NCBI GenBank assembly: GCA_005798855.1
Contig: SYIF01000003.1
Span: forward strand, 1-46,302
Length of the DNA stretch: 46,302 nucleotides
Reading direction: 5' to 3'
DNA from: Actinomycetota bacterium
GTDB lineage: Bacteria > Actinomycetota > Thermoleophilia > Gaiellales > F1-60-MAGs149
Shown here in pieces: positions 31,605-40,620 of this stretch (its first letter is position 1; every line of letters begins with the position of its first letter). The notes beneath the pieces are model-generated. The model did no database searches. It was not told the DNA's origin and saw nothing but the letters and a program-made list of their open reading frames with translations. The translations under genes and the position numbers were made by a program.

Positions 31605-32411
31605 ATGCTGGCCGGACTCCGCGGTACGCGGCGCATTGAGCACCAGGAGGAGGTCCCAATTACGGACCACCTCGAGGAGCTCCGCAACCGCATCATCATC
31701 TGCGTGGTCGCGCTAGTAGTCGGCTTTGCAGTCTGCTTCTGGAAGCACGAGTTGATTCTCGAGATCCTCAACGGGCCGCTGCCGACCGAGCTGCCTACGC
31801 CAATGGTGCTGGGCGTTGCGGAGCCGTTCACAATTGCTCTCAAGGTAGCGTTGGCGGGCGCGGTCGTGCTGGTGATCCCTGTGCTGATTTACCAGCTTTA
31901 CGCCTATGTGATGCCCGCGTTCGACCCCGATCACGATCGGCGCACGTGGCCGTACCTTTCTGGTGCTTCTTTGCTCTTTTTCGCTGGCCTCGCCTTTGGC
32001 TACTTTGCCGTTTTGCCGCCCGCGATGGGCTTTCTGGTCGGTTACGACTCGGAGCTCTACAACCGGCAGATCGATGCGGGCAACTACTACAGCTTCGTTG
32101 TCCAGATCCTGATCGCCTGTGGGCTCATCTTTCAGTTGCCGTCGGGCGTCTTTGTGCTGACGACGGTTGGTCTGATGCGCGCATCGTGGATGCGCAAGAA
32201 TCGTCGCTACGCGATCTTCCTGCTCGCGATCATCTCGGCGGCCCTTCCGAGCGGCGATGTGATCTCGATGATGATCATGTTCGCCGCGCTGCTCGCACTC
32301 TATGAGGCTTCGATCTACGTCGCCGTCTTTGTCGAACGAAGAAAGGCTGAGGACCCCGATTCCGAGGCTACGACTGACCTCGTCGACATTGCTGACGTCG
32401 AGGACGTGTGA
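31605..32411 (+). CDS. tatC: Twin-arginine translocase subunit TatC
   Basis: A 268-residue protein with six helices. The cytoplasmic start EVPITDHLEELRNRI is the TatC signal-peptide-binding site, and YQLYAYVMPAFDPDHDR and FLLAIISAALPSGDVIS follow as usual. TatC recognises the twin-arginine signal and gathers TatA. The C-terminal tail is acidic. The stop overlaps the next GTG as GTGA. Confidence 0.96.
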   Translation: MLAGLRGTRRIEHQEEVPITDHLEELRNRIIICVVALVVGFAVCFWKHELILEILNGPLPTELPTPMVLGVAEPFTIALKVALAGAVVLVIPVLIYQLYAYVMPAFDPDHDRRTWPYLSGASLLFFAGLAFGYFAVLPPAMGFLVGYDSELYNRQIDAGNYYSFVVQILIACGLIFQLPSGVFVLTTVGLMRASWMRKNRRYAIFLLAIISAALPSGDVISMMIMFAALLALYEASIYVAVFVERRKAEDPDSEATTDLVDIADVEDV

Positions 32412-33748
32412 CCGAGGTCTACACCGCCGACCAGGTGCTGCCGGTCGGCACCCCGCCGTTACGGCAGGGCGCAGTTGCAGTGCAGGATGGTCTGATCGTC
32501 GCAGTCGGTTCGCGAACAGAGGTGCTTGGGGCGTTCCCGGATGCTCAGCTTGAAGAGCTTGGCACTGCCGTGCTGCTGCCCGCTCTCGTCAATGCGCACA
32601 CGCACTTGGAGTACACCACCTATGGTGGCTTTGGCGGTGGTCTTCCGTTCGGCGAGTGGCTCGCCGATCACGTTGCACGTAGGCCACGGCTTGCCCCCGG
32701 CGATGTCGAGGCAGCTGCTGCGCTCGGGGCCCTGCTCTGTCTGCAGTCCGGTGTTGGCACCGTTGCTGACGCTTCGTATTCGGGGGCCGCTGTGGCCGCT
32801 GCCAGCGAGGCTGGGCTCCGTGCGATCGTGCACCTGGAGGCCTTTGGGGGCCCCGACGCGGATGCCGTGGCAGTCGTTGCTGCTCTGCGCGAGCGACTTG
32901 CCGTAGCCGCCGGCTCGACGACTCCGCTTGTCCGACTTGGCGTTTCTCCCCACAGTCCGTATACGGTCGCACCAGCTGTCTTTGCCGCGCTCGATGCGTT
33001 TGCTCAGTCCGAGGGCCTGACGGTGATGACGCATGTCGCCGAATCACATGCTGAGCTCGAGGCCGTCGCGGCGGGCACCGGGCCGATTGCCGATGCGCTG
33101 CGTTCGATGACACGCATTGAGGCGACGGGTCAACACCCGATTGAACTTCTAGCCAGTGGTGGACTTCTGCATCCGAACGTGATTCTCGTCCATGCGGTGC
33201 AGGTCAACGATGCGCAGATAGCGCTGATCGCTACCTCTGGTGCGGGTGTCGTGCACTGTCCGCGCTCGAACGCGATTCTCGGTTGCGGTGCGGCTCCGAT
33301 CGCCGGGCTGCGTGCCGCGGGAGTGCCCGTTGGCATTGGGTCGGACTCGCCAGCCTCCGCCATCGATTTTGACCTATGGGCCGAAATGCGGGCTGCGCTC
33401 TTGACGGCACGGGTCCGCGAGGGGAGGCCCGATGCGCTGACCGCTGAGGCTGTCCTCGAATTGGCGACGCTTGGTGGAGCCCGCGTGTTGGGCATTGACG
33501 ATCTCGTTGGCTCGCTTGCTGTTGGCAAACGAGCGGACCTGACGGCAATCGATCTGACGGACACGCCGTATGGCGTCGCCGAGAACGCCGCCACGAGCGC
33601 AGTGTTCGCGGGATCACCAGAACGGACGCTACTCACCGTCGTTGATGGTGTCGTGCGCTACCGTAAGGGCGCGGATACGGGGCGATTTACAGCCTGTTGG
33701 GCTGCTGCGCTACCGGGTCGGACACGAATGATCGGAACAGAAAACTGA
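32408..33748 (+). CDS. Amidohydrolase family deaminase (TrzA/SAH-deaminase-like)
   Basis: A 446-residue metal-dependent hydrolase of the chlorohydrolase/deaminase group. Marks are ALVNAHTHLEYT (His-x-His), SPHSPYTVAP, VMTHVAESHAE, HCPRSNAILG and GIGSDSPAS (metal Asp). Known relatives deaminate adenosine-type or triazine compounds, and one branch (MqnX) deaminates aminodeoxyfutalosine in menaquinone synthesis. A UbiA prenyltransferase is in the same window, but no other mqn gene is. GTG 32408 overlaps the tatC stop. Confidence 0.87.
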   Translation: MTEVYTADQVLPVGTPPLRQGAVAVQDGLIVAVGSRTEVLGAFPDAQLEELGTAVLLPALVNAHTHLEYTTYGGFGGGLPFGEWLADHVARRPRLAPGDVEAAAALGALLCLQSGVGTVADASYSGAAVAAASEAGLRAIVHLEAFGGPDADAVAVVAALRERLAVAAGSTTPLVRLGVSPHSPYTVAPAVFAALDAFAQSEGLTVMTHVAESHAELEAVAAGTGPIADALRSMTRIEATGQHPIELLASGGLLHPNVILVHAVQVNDAQIALIATSGAGVVHCPRSNAILGCGAAPIAGLRAAGVPVGIGSDSPASAIDFDLWAEMRAALLTARVREGRPDALTAEAVLELATLGGARVLGIDDLVGSLAVGKRADLTAIDLTDTPYGVAENAATSAVFAGSPERTLLTVVDGVVRYRKGADTGRFTACWAAALPGRTRMIGTEN

Positions 33749-34653
33749 TGGCACGAACCAAGCGAAAAGATGGTCCTGGCACGGTTGCCACGTCGGCGCC
33801 GAAGTCGCCCAAGAGCAAGCAGGAGGCTCCGTACTCGGCCACGCCAACGCTGAACGAGCGCCTGCGCAAACACTTCAAGTGGGTCTTTGCACTGCTAGCA
33901 ATCGTCTTCGCTTTGATGTTCGTGGTCGCGGGAGTCGGTACGGGTGGACCGTCGATCATCGACATGCTTGGCAACTCTGGGGGTAGTTCGGATACGCCCG
34001 CGGCGGTGCCGGCCAACACGGCTGTCAAGGATGCGTTGGCTAAGACCACGTCTGCACCGGATGATCCGCAGTCGTGGCTGGCGCTCGCTCAGGCCTACGT
34101 CAACACCGGAGCGTTAAGCGACGTCCCTGCTGCTGCCGAAAAGGCTGCGGCACTTGCACCAACGGATGCCGCCGTGCAGGGCGCAATCGCCGACGTCTAT
34201 CTCGCCCAGGCTGCTGCCGCCCTACAAGAGGCCCAGACTGAGTACGCCGCAGCGCAGGTCAAGAGCAATCTTGCTGGACGCCCTGCTGTGCCGCTGTCGG
34301 TCATCCCCGGCCAATCGAACGGAGCGACGCAGTTCCAGACGGCGCAGGAGAGCATCTCGAGCGCGGTGATGGCAGAGGCGTCCGCGAAGGTCACGCCACT
34401 GCAGACCGAGGCCACCGACGCCTATCAGGCGGCGGTGATGGCGCAGACGATTGTGACGGTCCTCGATCCCACAGATCCTGCGGCCTTCTTCCGTCTCGGC
34501 CAGATCAGCTCGGCTGCAAACGACTCGACCGCGGCGATTGCCGCGTACAAGAAGTTCGTCAAGCTGGCACCGAACGATCCGTTGACGTCGAAGGTCAAGG
34601 AAGAAATCGCTAGCTTAGAGCAGGCAGCGGCTGCATTTCCGTTGACGCAGTAG
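33748..34653 (+). CDS. Membrane-anchored TPR protein
   Basis: A 301-residue protein. A basic N-terminus (about 50 residues, Lys-rich) is followed by one membrane helix (WVFALLAIVFALMFVVAG) and a long outer part with tetratricopeptide repeats: SWLALAQAYVNTGALSDVPAAAEKAAAL at the start and FFRLGQISSAANDSTAAIAAYKKFVKLAPND at the end. TPRs bind other proteins. ATG 33748 overlaps the deaminase stop by one base. Confidence 0.82.
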   Translation: MARTKRKDGPGTVATSAPKSPKSKQEAPYSATPTLNERLRKHFKWVFALLAIVFALMFVVAGVGTGGPSIIDMLGNSGGSSDTPAAVPANTAVKDALAKTTSAPDDPQSWLALAQAYVNTGALSDVPAAAEKAAALAPTDAAVQGAIADVYLAQAAAALQEAQTEYAAAQVKSNLAGRPAVPLSVIPGQSNGATQFQTAQESISSAVMAEASAKVTPLQTEATDAYQAAVMAQTIVTVLDPTDPAAFFRLGQISSAANDSTAAIAAYKKFVKLAPNDPLTSKVKEEIASLEQAAAAFPLTQ

Positions 34654-34654
34654 G

Positions 34655-34684
34655 TTCGCGGCGCCCACGAAGTGGGTACGCGAC
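34655..34684 (+). terminator. Hairpin after the TPR gene
   Basis: Two bases after the stop, CGCG-GCG-CCCAC-gaa-GTGGG-ta-CGCG can fold into a GC-rich stem. There is no U-tract, so it may be a weak or Rho-independent-like terminator ending the tatA-tatC-deaminase-TPR run just before the tRNA. Confidence 0.45.
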
Positions 34685-34719
34685 CCCTAAGCGCTCACGA
34701 TTGGTACATTTTCCGCCGC

Positions 34720-34792
34720 GGGCCGTTAGCTCAGCTGGTAGAGCAGGGGACTCTTAATCCCAAGGTCGTAGGTTCGACCCCTACACGGCCCA
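34720..34792 (+). tRNA. tRNA-Lys (anticodon CTT)
   Basis: A 73-base cloverleaf: acceptor GGGCCGT/ACGGCCC, D stem GCTC/GAGC, anticodon loop CTCTTAA with anticodon CTT, and T arm GTAGG-TTCGACC-CCTAC. Position 27-43 is a G-A mismatch, otherwise all stems pair. CCA is not encoded. It reads AAG codons. No integrase or att-like repeat is visible next to it. Confidence 0.96.
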
Positions 34793-34904
34793 TCCGCGCT
34801 GATTGGAGGCGCCGCGAGCGGCCAGCAAGGCCCTCTCGTAGTGCTTGGCGGACACGCAAGTGCGCACTTGTCATGTCCGTCAGCGACCTACGTTGCTGAG
34901 CTGA

Positions 34905-36047
34905 TCACGCGCGAGGCACGTCTGTGAATAACGCCTGGCCTCGGTTGGCGAAGAAGATCTCAGCGTTGTCGAGGTTTGCGATCGGGCCGAGCATGCCGAA
35001 GTCAAACTCTTCGAGTGCCGCGCCGGACTGCACCTTGTTTGGCCAGTCCTGATTGGCGAGGGCGGCCTTGCCCTGCGCGACGATATCGGCATTGCCGTCG
35101 GCAATCACCGAGGCCGCCGTCGAGGGGTCGCCGAGGCCACCGTTGAGGATCACGGGCGCCTTCGAATACTTTTTGGCGAGGCCCGCAAGCGAATGGCCCG
35201 AGCCGAAGACTTCGTCGGTGGCGACGTGCTCGGTGATGTGGATAAACGCCACGCCGGCCTCGTCGAGCACCGGGAAAATGTCGGCGGCATCCTGCTCGCC
35301 GCCGGCCCACTGGTATTCGAAGTCGTTGACCTTGCTCTGCGAGAGACGCAGACCAACCGGCAGCTTGCCCTGCGTGCCAGCGATGACTGCGCGGACGATT
35401 TCCTCGTCGAGGCGGATGCGATTGCGCGCGCTGCCGCCGTACTCGTCGGTGCGCTGGTTTGTATATGCGGTCCAAAACTGGTCGAGGAGGTAGCCGTTGG
35501 CACCGTGGATTTCGATGGCGTCGAAGCCAGCCTTCTGGGCGTGGATCGCAGCCGAGACGAAGGCGTCCTTAACGGCAATCAACTCATCCGTCGTGATCTC
35601 GCGCGGTACCGGGTAGCCACCCTCGCCACGATAGAAGTCGAGCATCTCGCCCTTCGGCTCGACGGCCGATGGGGCGATGGTGCCCTCGACATAGTTCGCA
35701 TTGCGGCCCTGGACGAGTGCACCAGCGTGGACGAGCTGCATGCAGATCTTGGCACCAGCAGCGTGGACGGTGGCAATGACGGTCTTCCACGCGGCCTCTT
35801 GGGCAGCGTTGATGATGCCGGGCTGATAGTGGTAGCCCTGGGAGTACTGATCGTCCATGTAACAGGCCTCGACGATCACAAAGCCGAAGCCGCCAGCGGC
35901 GTAGCGGCCGTAGTACTCGGCCATCTGCTCCGTCGCGCAGCCATCCTCGGTGGCGCTCACGCGCGTCATTGGCGCGACCGCCAGGCGGTTCTTCAACTCG
36001 AGCGAGCTGATCGACGTGGGCTGAAACAGAATCGATGTATCCGTCAC
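34905..36047 (-). CDS. NADH:flavin oxidoreductase, old yellow enzyme family
   Basis: A 380-residue FMN-dependent ene-reductase barrel. Marks are LKNRLAVAPMTR near the start, GFVIVEACYM, QLVHAGA, the active-site EIHGANGYLLDQFW (His and Asn that hold the substrate carbonyl), and TNQRTDEYGGSARNR. GTG 36047 has TAGGAGACC upstream. It probably reduces activated C=C bonds of enones or nitro compounds. It is followed on the other side by an MFS gene in the same direction, with a 77-base gap. Confidence 0.92.
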   Translation of the reverse strand: MTDTSILFQPTSISSLELKNRLAVAPMTRVSATEDGCATEQMAEYYGRYAAGGFGFVIVEACYMDDQYSQGYHYQPGIINAAQEAAWKTVIATVHAAGAKICMQLVHAGALVQGRNANYVEGTIAPSAVEPKGEMLDFYRGEGGYPVPREITTDELIAVKDAFVSAAIHAQKAGFDAIEIHGANGYLLDQFWTAYTNQRTDEYGGSARNRIRLDEEIVRAVIAGTQGKLPVGLRLSQSKVNDFEYQWAGGEQDAADIFPVLDEAGVAFIHITEHVATDEVFGSGHSLAGLAKKYSKAPVILNGGLGDPSTAASVIADGNADIVAQGKAALANQDWPNKVQSGAALEEFDFGMLGPIANLDNAEIFFANRGQALFTDVPRA

Positions 36048-36124
36048 GGTGGTCTCCTAGAGAATTGCGGCCGAACGAGAAGGAAAACCTAAACGAAGCG
36101 TTGGTTATTCCCCGCACACGGTAA

Positions 36125-37333
36125 TCAAGGTGACGATCGGTGAGCGTGGAGGCGGGCCGGCGAGAGCAGGCTGGCGCAGATCAAAAACAGCACCGCGGCG
36201 ATCGGGAAGCACAGCATTACGAGATCGAAGTTGCCCGTTAGGTCGCGCACACCGCCAAGTAGCGACGGCGCGAGAGCCGTCACTAGGTAGCCGAAGAACA
36301 GCATCATCGCGGCGGCAGCGCCTACGTCGAGGGTGCTATCGGCAACTTCGAGCGGCAGGCTCATGGCAAGCGTAAACATCGCGCCGTTCGCGAGTCCACC
36401 CAGCAACATCCAGATCTCGGCCTGCGCCGGTGCGACGATCAGCAGCACCGCGACTGCACCGATCATGAGACCCGTCACCTGCAGCAGGGTTCGCCGCGAG
36501 AAGCGGCGGCTGGCAGCGAGGGCAAGCAGTGGTCCGGGGATCATGCCGAGGTTGTAGAGCGCACCCAACCAGCCGGCGTAGGCGAGCGACGAGCCGTGCT
36601 CGACGTACGCTGCCGGCACCCAGGTGTTGATGCCGTAGTAGAGGGTGCCCATCAGTCCGAACTGCACGGCCAAGAGCCACACCACACCACGATGCAGGGG
36701 GAGGCGAGGGAACGCCGCGATCTCGTGCGCGTGGGAGACGCCACGCGTCAGGGCGAGCCAGGCGACGAGCATCACGAGACTGAAGGCCGAGTAGACGAGC
36801 ATCGTCGACTGCCAGCCGCCGAGCCAGAGGGCAATCGGGACGGCGAGGGCGGCACTGACGCCGGAGCTGATCTGAAAGCCCATCGCGTAGATGCTCGTCA
36901 CCATCAGGGGGTGGTCGGCGAAGCGCTCCTTGACGGCGACGACCATCAGCGTGTTGCCGACACCCATGCCAATGCCAATCAGCAGGGTCATGATCAGGAT
37001 GCCAGTCAGGCCTGGCACGAACGCGCGGCAGATGCCCGCCAGACCGATCAGTGCGACCGAGAGGCTGATCGCGTGGAGTGCCCCGATGTGCCCGGCGAGA
37101 ATTGGCGCAAGCGGGGAGAAGAGCCCAAAGCAGAGCACGGGGATCGTGACGAGCAGTCCGACCATGGCGTGAGACACGCCCAACGAGGTCTGAATCTCCG
37201 GCACCAGAGGCCCGATTCCGACGAGTTGTGGACGGTAGACGAGCGCGGCCACAAACAGACCAACCAGCAGTGGCACGCGGTCGCCAATCGGTTGAATCGG
37301 AAAGCGACTCGATGCCTGCTGGTCTGCTCCCAT
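36125..37333 (-). CDS. MFS transporter, CynX/NimT-like
   Basis: A 402-residue permease with about 12 helices. The opening VYRPQLVGIGPLVPEIQTSLGVSH is the hallmark of the CynX/NimT cyanate and nitroimidazole group, and AMGFQISSGVSAAL follows in helix 5. The substrate is not known; cyanate or a small anion is only the family's founding example. No cyanase is in the window. It lies upstream of the oxidoreductase gene on the same strand. Confidence 0.86.
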   Translation of the reverse strand: MGADQQASSRFPIQPIGDRVPLLVGLFVAALVYRPQLVGIGPLVPEIQTSLGVSHAMVGLLVTIPVLCFGLFSPLAPILAGHIGALHAISLSVALIGLAGICRAFVPGLTGILIMTLLIGIGMGVGNTLMVVAVKERFADHPLMVTSIYAMGFQISSGVSAALAVPIALWLGGWQSTMLVYSAFSLVMLVAWLALTRGVSHAHEIAAFPRLPLHRGVVWLLAVQFGLMGTLYYGINTWVPAAYVEHGSSLAYAGWLGALYNLGMIPGPLLALAASRRFSRRTLLQVTGLMIGAVAVLLIVAPAQAEIWMLLGGLANGAMFTLAMSLPLEVADSTLDVGAAAAMMLFFGYLVTALAPSLLGGVRDLTGNFDLVMLCFPIAAVLFLICASLLSPARLHAHRSSP

Positions 37334-37390
37334 CGAGGCAGGATGGCAGAGCGAGCCTAGGTAGGCGACCCAGCACGGCAGACCCTCAAG

Positions 37391-38341
37391 CTAAAACGTC
37401 GGGGCCCTCGGGCTCCCACAATTGGCATACGGGTCGGGCACGAGTTGCCGCTGCAGGTCGTTCATCGTCAGCTGCCAATTTGGATTGTAGGGGTAAGGTG
37501 GTCCAGCAAATTCGACGCGGATGTCGGGGGTGACACCCGGACCGGGCGATGTGACGCGATAGCGATTGACTGTCGACTCGCCACTAAATCGCTGTCCCAG
37601 GAGCGTGGGGGCCTGCCGCTTCGGACCGATCTCGAAGCAGAACTGGCCGTAGGGACGGTTGGCGAGAAAACCATTGACGCGCCGCCATTGAAAACCACCG
37701 GCGGGGAAGCCGTAGTTCGAGTTGAGTGCGTCGAGATAGATGTTGCGTCCCTTGTCGTCGAGCGGCACACCTTGCGGCGTTGCCTGACCCACGCCGATCG
37801 GTTTGCCCTGCCAACTGTAGGTGCCAAAGAGGTGGGCGAACTTCTCCATCTTCGACCGCCCGTAGCGCGACCAGTCGCTAAACACGACGAGGTCGGCGAC
37901 GGGTCCACGCCAATGCGACAGTCGTATTTCGATTGAGCCTGTCGTGCCGCCATAGTTGAGGATCGACCGTTGCCACTGTTGGACGGCCCAATGGCTGCCG
38001 TCGCGCGCCGTGCAGGAGGCAACGATCAGCTTGGAGCCAGGAAATGCACCACCACGGTAGGGGCCGCAGGTGTTGCGAAAGGTCTGCCAATTGGCACCGC
38101 TCGAGCCCGTGCCGCCCGAGTAGTCGAGCAGCAGGCGGCCACGCGACATATTGACCGCACCCCAGGCGAGGATGTGCTGCGTCTGGCCATTCACGCGTAG
38201 GGTCAGCATCGCTACGCCTTGCTGGTTGACGGCGAGGTTGACTGGTCCCTGTGGGTTGCGCGTGATCAACGTGCTCGCCTGCGCAACGCCGGTAACGGCG
38301 AATAAGAAGACGAGTGTGAGTGGGAAAACTCGACGGCGCAT
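37391..38341 (-). CDS. Secreted protein of unknown function
   Basis: A 316-residue protein with a clear Sec signal peptide (RRRVFPLTLVFLFAVTGVAQA, cleavage after AQA near residue 22). The mature part is rich in aromatic and Gly residues, with paired Cys in NTCGPYRGG and ASCTARDGSHWAVQQW and a late CFEIGPKRQAP. I cannot place it in a family with confidence; similar proteins seem common in Thermoleophilia-type genomes. Its promoter would be shared with the divergent aminotransferase gene, 83 bases away. Confidence 0.7.
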   Translation of the reverse strand: MRRRVFPLTLVFLFAVTGVAQASTLITRNPQGPVNLAVNQQGVAMLTLRVNGQTQHILAWGAVNMSRGRLLLDYSGGTGSSGANWQTFRNTCGPYRGGAFPGSKLIVASCTARDGSHWAVQQWQRSILNYGGTTGSIEIRLSHWRGPVADLVVFSDWSRYGRSKMEKFAHLFGTYSWQGKPIGVGQATPQGVPLDDKGRNIYLDALNSNYGFPAGGFQWRRVNGFLANRPYGQFCFEIGPKRQAPTLLGQRFSGESTVNRYRVTSPGPGVTPDIRVEFAGPPYPYNPNWQLTMNDLQRQLVPDPYANCGSPRAPTF

Positions 38342-38369
38342 ATACAGAAGACGCTATGGGACGTTCGAT

Positions 38370-38409
38370 CTGACGTCAGCCATTTGGTGACGCGGGGTAT
38401 GCTTCCCGC
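38370..38409. promoter_or_regulatory. Palindromes in the divergent promoter region
   Basis: The perfect palindrome CTGACGTCAG (38370-38379) and a GCGGG...CCCGC hairpin (38392-38409) fall between the divergent secreted-protein and aminotransferase genes. The first could be an operator; the second sits just upstream of the ribosome site AGGAGAAG of the aminotransferase. Confidence 0.35.
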
Positions 38410-38424
38410 CAACAGGAGAAGTTG

Positions 38425-39792
38425 ATGGAACGCACCGAGCTCAATCGCACACGACTCAACGAGCTGCTCGAACGTGAGCGCACCGTCGCCGCCGAGCGCA
38501 CGCCAACGTCGCGCGCACTCGCAGCCGAGGCGCAGGCGCACCTGATCGGTGGCGTCCCGATGCAGTGGATGGAGGTCTGGGTCGGCCAGCACGTGGTCTT
38601 CTTCGAGCGCGCCAAGGGCAACCGCATTGTCGACGTCGATGGCAACGAACTGATCGACTTCTGCCTTGGCGACACCGGCTCGATGGCGGGGCACTCGCCC
38701 GACGCGATGGTTGCGGCCGTGCAGCACCGAATTGGCGAGCTCGGGGGCGTCACGACGATGCTGCCGACCGAGGATGCGATCTGGGTTGCGGGCGAGCTTG
38801 CCCGCCGCTTTGGTCTGCCCAAGTGGACCTTTTCGCTGACGGCAACCGACGCCAACCGCTGGGTGCTGCGGACCTGCCGCCAGTTAACCGGCCGGTCGAA
38901 GGTGCTGATCATGAACTACAGCTACCACGGCTCCGTCGACGAGACAATCATTGCGCTCGAGAATGGCGTTCCGACGCAGAAGCCCGGCAATGTCGGGCCG
39001 GCCGTCGACCCAGCGGTGACGACGCGCGTCGTCGAGTTCAACGACCTTGCTGCGCTCGAGCGCGAGTTGGCGCACGGCGATGTGGCGTGCGTGCTGGCCG
39101 AGCCGGCACTGACAAACATGGGCATCGTCTTGCCCGACGCCGGCTACTGGGAGGAGGCGACGCGGCTGATCAAGGCGGCTGGCGCTTTGCTCGTGATCGA
39201 CGAGACGCACACGCTCTCTGCCGGTCCGGGCGGCTGCACGAAGGCCTGGGGTCTGCAGCCCGACATCGTCACGATCGGCAAGAGCATTGCCGGCGGTGTC
39301 CCGATTGGTGCGTATGGCGTGTCGGCCGAGATTGATGTCCAGATCCAGGGCGATCCCGATGGCGACTACGTCGATACGGGTGGCGTCGGTGGCACGCTCG
39401 CGGGCAACGCTCTGTCGCTGGCTGCGGCTCGCGGTACGCTCGAACACGTTCTAACCGACGAGGCTTTTGTGGGCATGTGCGAGCTCGGCGCCCGGATGCT
39501 GGCCGGCATGCGCGACCTTATCGAGCGGCACAACCTGCCATGGGTCGTCGAGGGGCTGGGTGCGCGGGCAGAATTCCGCTTCTGCGCCACGATGCCCGCC
39601 AACGGTGGCGCCTCGCACGATGCGCACGACGCCGACGTCGAGGAGTGGCTCCATCTCGTCACGCTCAACAACGGCATCCTGATCACGCCGTTTCACAACA
39701 TGTGCCTTGTCTGCCCCACGACTACGGCAGCCGATGTGGACCGGTTGCTCGAGGTGCTCGACGCGGCCGTGACCGAATTGCGAGCGGCCTAG
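38425..39792 (+). CDS. Class-III aminotransferase (glutamate-1-semialdehyde aminomutase-like)
   Basis: A 455-residue PLP enzyme. The PLP Lys is in TIGKSIAGGVPIGAYG near residue 291, with the Asp site in VIDETHTLSAGPGG and the early LIDFCLGDTGSMAGHSPDA. The overall look is that of GSAM-like aminotransferases, which act on omega-amino groups or move an amino group within one molecule. A hemL role is possible but the gene is far from hemC. ATG 38425 has AGGAGAAG 7 bases upstream. Its last 12 codons are the first copy of the 98-bp-period duplication. Confidence 0.87.
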   Translation: MERTELNRTRLNELLERERTVAAERTPTSRALAAEAQAHLIGGVPMQWMEVWVGQHVVFFERAKGNRIVDVDGNELIDFCLGDTGSMAGHSPDAMVAAVQHRIGELGGVTTMLPTEDAIWVAGELARRFGLPKWTFSLTATDANRWVLRTCRQLTGRSKVLIMNYSYHGSVDETIIALENGVPTQKPGNVGPAVDPAVTTRVVEFNDLAALERELAHGDVACVLAEPALTNMGIVLPDAGYWEEATRLIKAAGALLVIDETHTLSAGPGGCTKAWGLQPDIVTIGKSIAGGVPIGAYGVSAEIDVQIQGDPDGDYVDTGGVGGTLAGNALSLAAARGTLEHVLTDEAFVGMCELGARMLAGMRDLIERHNLPWVVEGLGARAEFRFCATMPANGGASHDAHDADVEEWLHLVTLNNGILITPFHNMCLVCPTTTAADVDRLLEVLDAAVTELRAA

Positions 39793-39795
39793 CTG

Positions 39796-39838
39796 GATCA
39801 ACTTTGCTTTGGGGTCAGACCCTTAAGCAAAGTTGACC
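39796..39838. repeat. REP-like palindrome, copy 1
   Basis: TCAACTTTGCTT pairs with AAGCAAAGTTGA over 12 perfect bases, with GGGTCAGACCC in the loop. The GGGTCAGACCC core is a form often seen in repetitive extragenic palindromes mobilised by RAYT (Y1) transposases. It can also end transcription of the aminotransferase gene. Confidence 0.75.
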
Positions 39839-39893
39839 GCGTTTGCTTGCGGCACTCGACACGGCTGTGGCAGAATTGCGACCTGCCTAGATG

Positions 39894-39936
39894 GATCTGC
39901 TTTGCTTAGAGGTCTGAACCCAAAGCAAAGTTGATC
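39894..39936. repeat. REP-like palindrome, copy 2
   Basis: GATC-tg-CTTTGCTT pairs with AAGCAAAG-tt-GATC, with a GGTCTGAACC loop in place of GGGTCAGACCC. A degenerate relative of copy 1, ending just before the convergent cysteine dioxygenase-like gene. Confidence 0.7.
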
Positions 39937-39937
39937 A

Positions 39938-40534
39938 TCAGACGATGTCGGGTGCGATCTCGGCGATCGTGTTGTCGATCAACTCTCGACGGCCGTGTTC
40001 TGTCTCGCGCCGCATCACACCGTTCTCGTCGACGCGGTACTGCGCAACCTCCATCAGGGGTGGCGAGTACGAGTGGATTGTGATGGCCGGCGAGCCCTCG
40101 ACGTGTGCAACGGAGTGGATGTACCCGGCTGGTCCTTCGCGGGTCACGCCCTCGCGCACCTCGACGTCAGACGAGCCGTGAGGGAGTCGCATCTGCTTTT
40201 CCATCACCACACCGTCAACACCGACCAGACCGACGCCAGAGATCGCGTGGTCGTGATAGCCCGTGCCCTGGCCCGGCATCCACATGATCAACCAAGTATC
40301 AACTCGATCATCCTCATACAAAAGGCGATAGCGGCGGCGCTCAGTATCGGCAACCACCATGGGGCGCCAGAGATCCTCGCGCGCGGCAACATCAGCCGAA
40401 AGCTGCACGAGTTGGGCGGTTGTGAGCGGTCCATCGCCCTCAGGCACGAGCGCGCCCACTGCCGCGAGCAGTTCGGCGGGCGGAGAAACCACCTCCGTCC
40501 AATCCTGGGGGGTGAGGGTATCTGTGGAAGCCAT
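39938..40534 (-). CDS. Cysteine dioxygenase family cupin protein
   Basis: A 198-residue cupin. The iron-binding His pair is in GTGYHDHAISGVG near residue 94, and the third His with the conserved Tyr is in ITIHSYSPPLMEV near 153. Cysteine dioxygenase oxidises cysteine to cysteine sulfinate; close relatives act on 3-mercaptopropionate. The substrate is not settled by sequence. ATG 40534 has AAAGGGGTG upstream. It is divergent from moaC across 86 bases and convergent with the aminotransferase gene and its duplication. Confidence 0.84.
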   Translation of the reverse strand: MASTDTLTPQDWTEVVSPPAELLAAVGALVPEGDGPLTTAQLVQLSADVAAREDLWRPMVVADTERRRYRLLYEDDRVDTWLIMWMPGQGTGYHDHAISGVGLVGVDGVVMEKQMRLPHGSSDVEVREGVTREGPAGYIHSVAHVEGSPAITIHSYSPPLMEVAQYRVDENGVMRRETEHGRRELIDNTIAEIAPDIV

Positions 40535-40620
40535 CTTGCACCCCTTTCGTATACGCGTCTCGAGGGGATGACGCTGTAATCAGAGCATATCGCTCGTCGG
40601 GAGCGAATACACTCCTGCAG

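Larger units (their letters stand above)
39757..39936. repeat. 98-bp-period imperfect tandem duplication of a gene end plus hairpin
   Basis: The last 12 codons of the aminotransferase gene and the palindrome after its stop recur exactly 98 bases downstream (39757-39838 and 39855-39936), about 80 percent identical by eye. The second copy still reads LDTAVAELRPA-stop against LDAAVTELRAA-stop, so changes are mostly conservative. Both copies end with a GCTTTGCTT...AAGCAAAG stem. Confidence 0.88.

Noticed and set aside
34700-34792. Integration site at the tRNA-Lys gene
   Set aside because: No integrase gene and no repeat of the tRNA 3' end were seen in the window.
34672-34899. 75-residue plus-strand ORF
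   Set aside because: It runs straight through the tRNA-Lys gene, has no family match and is best explained by chance.
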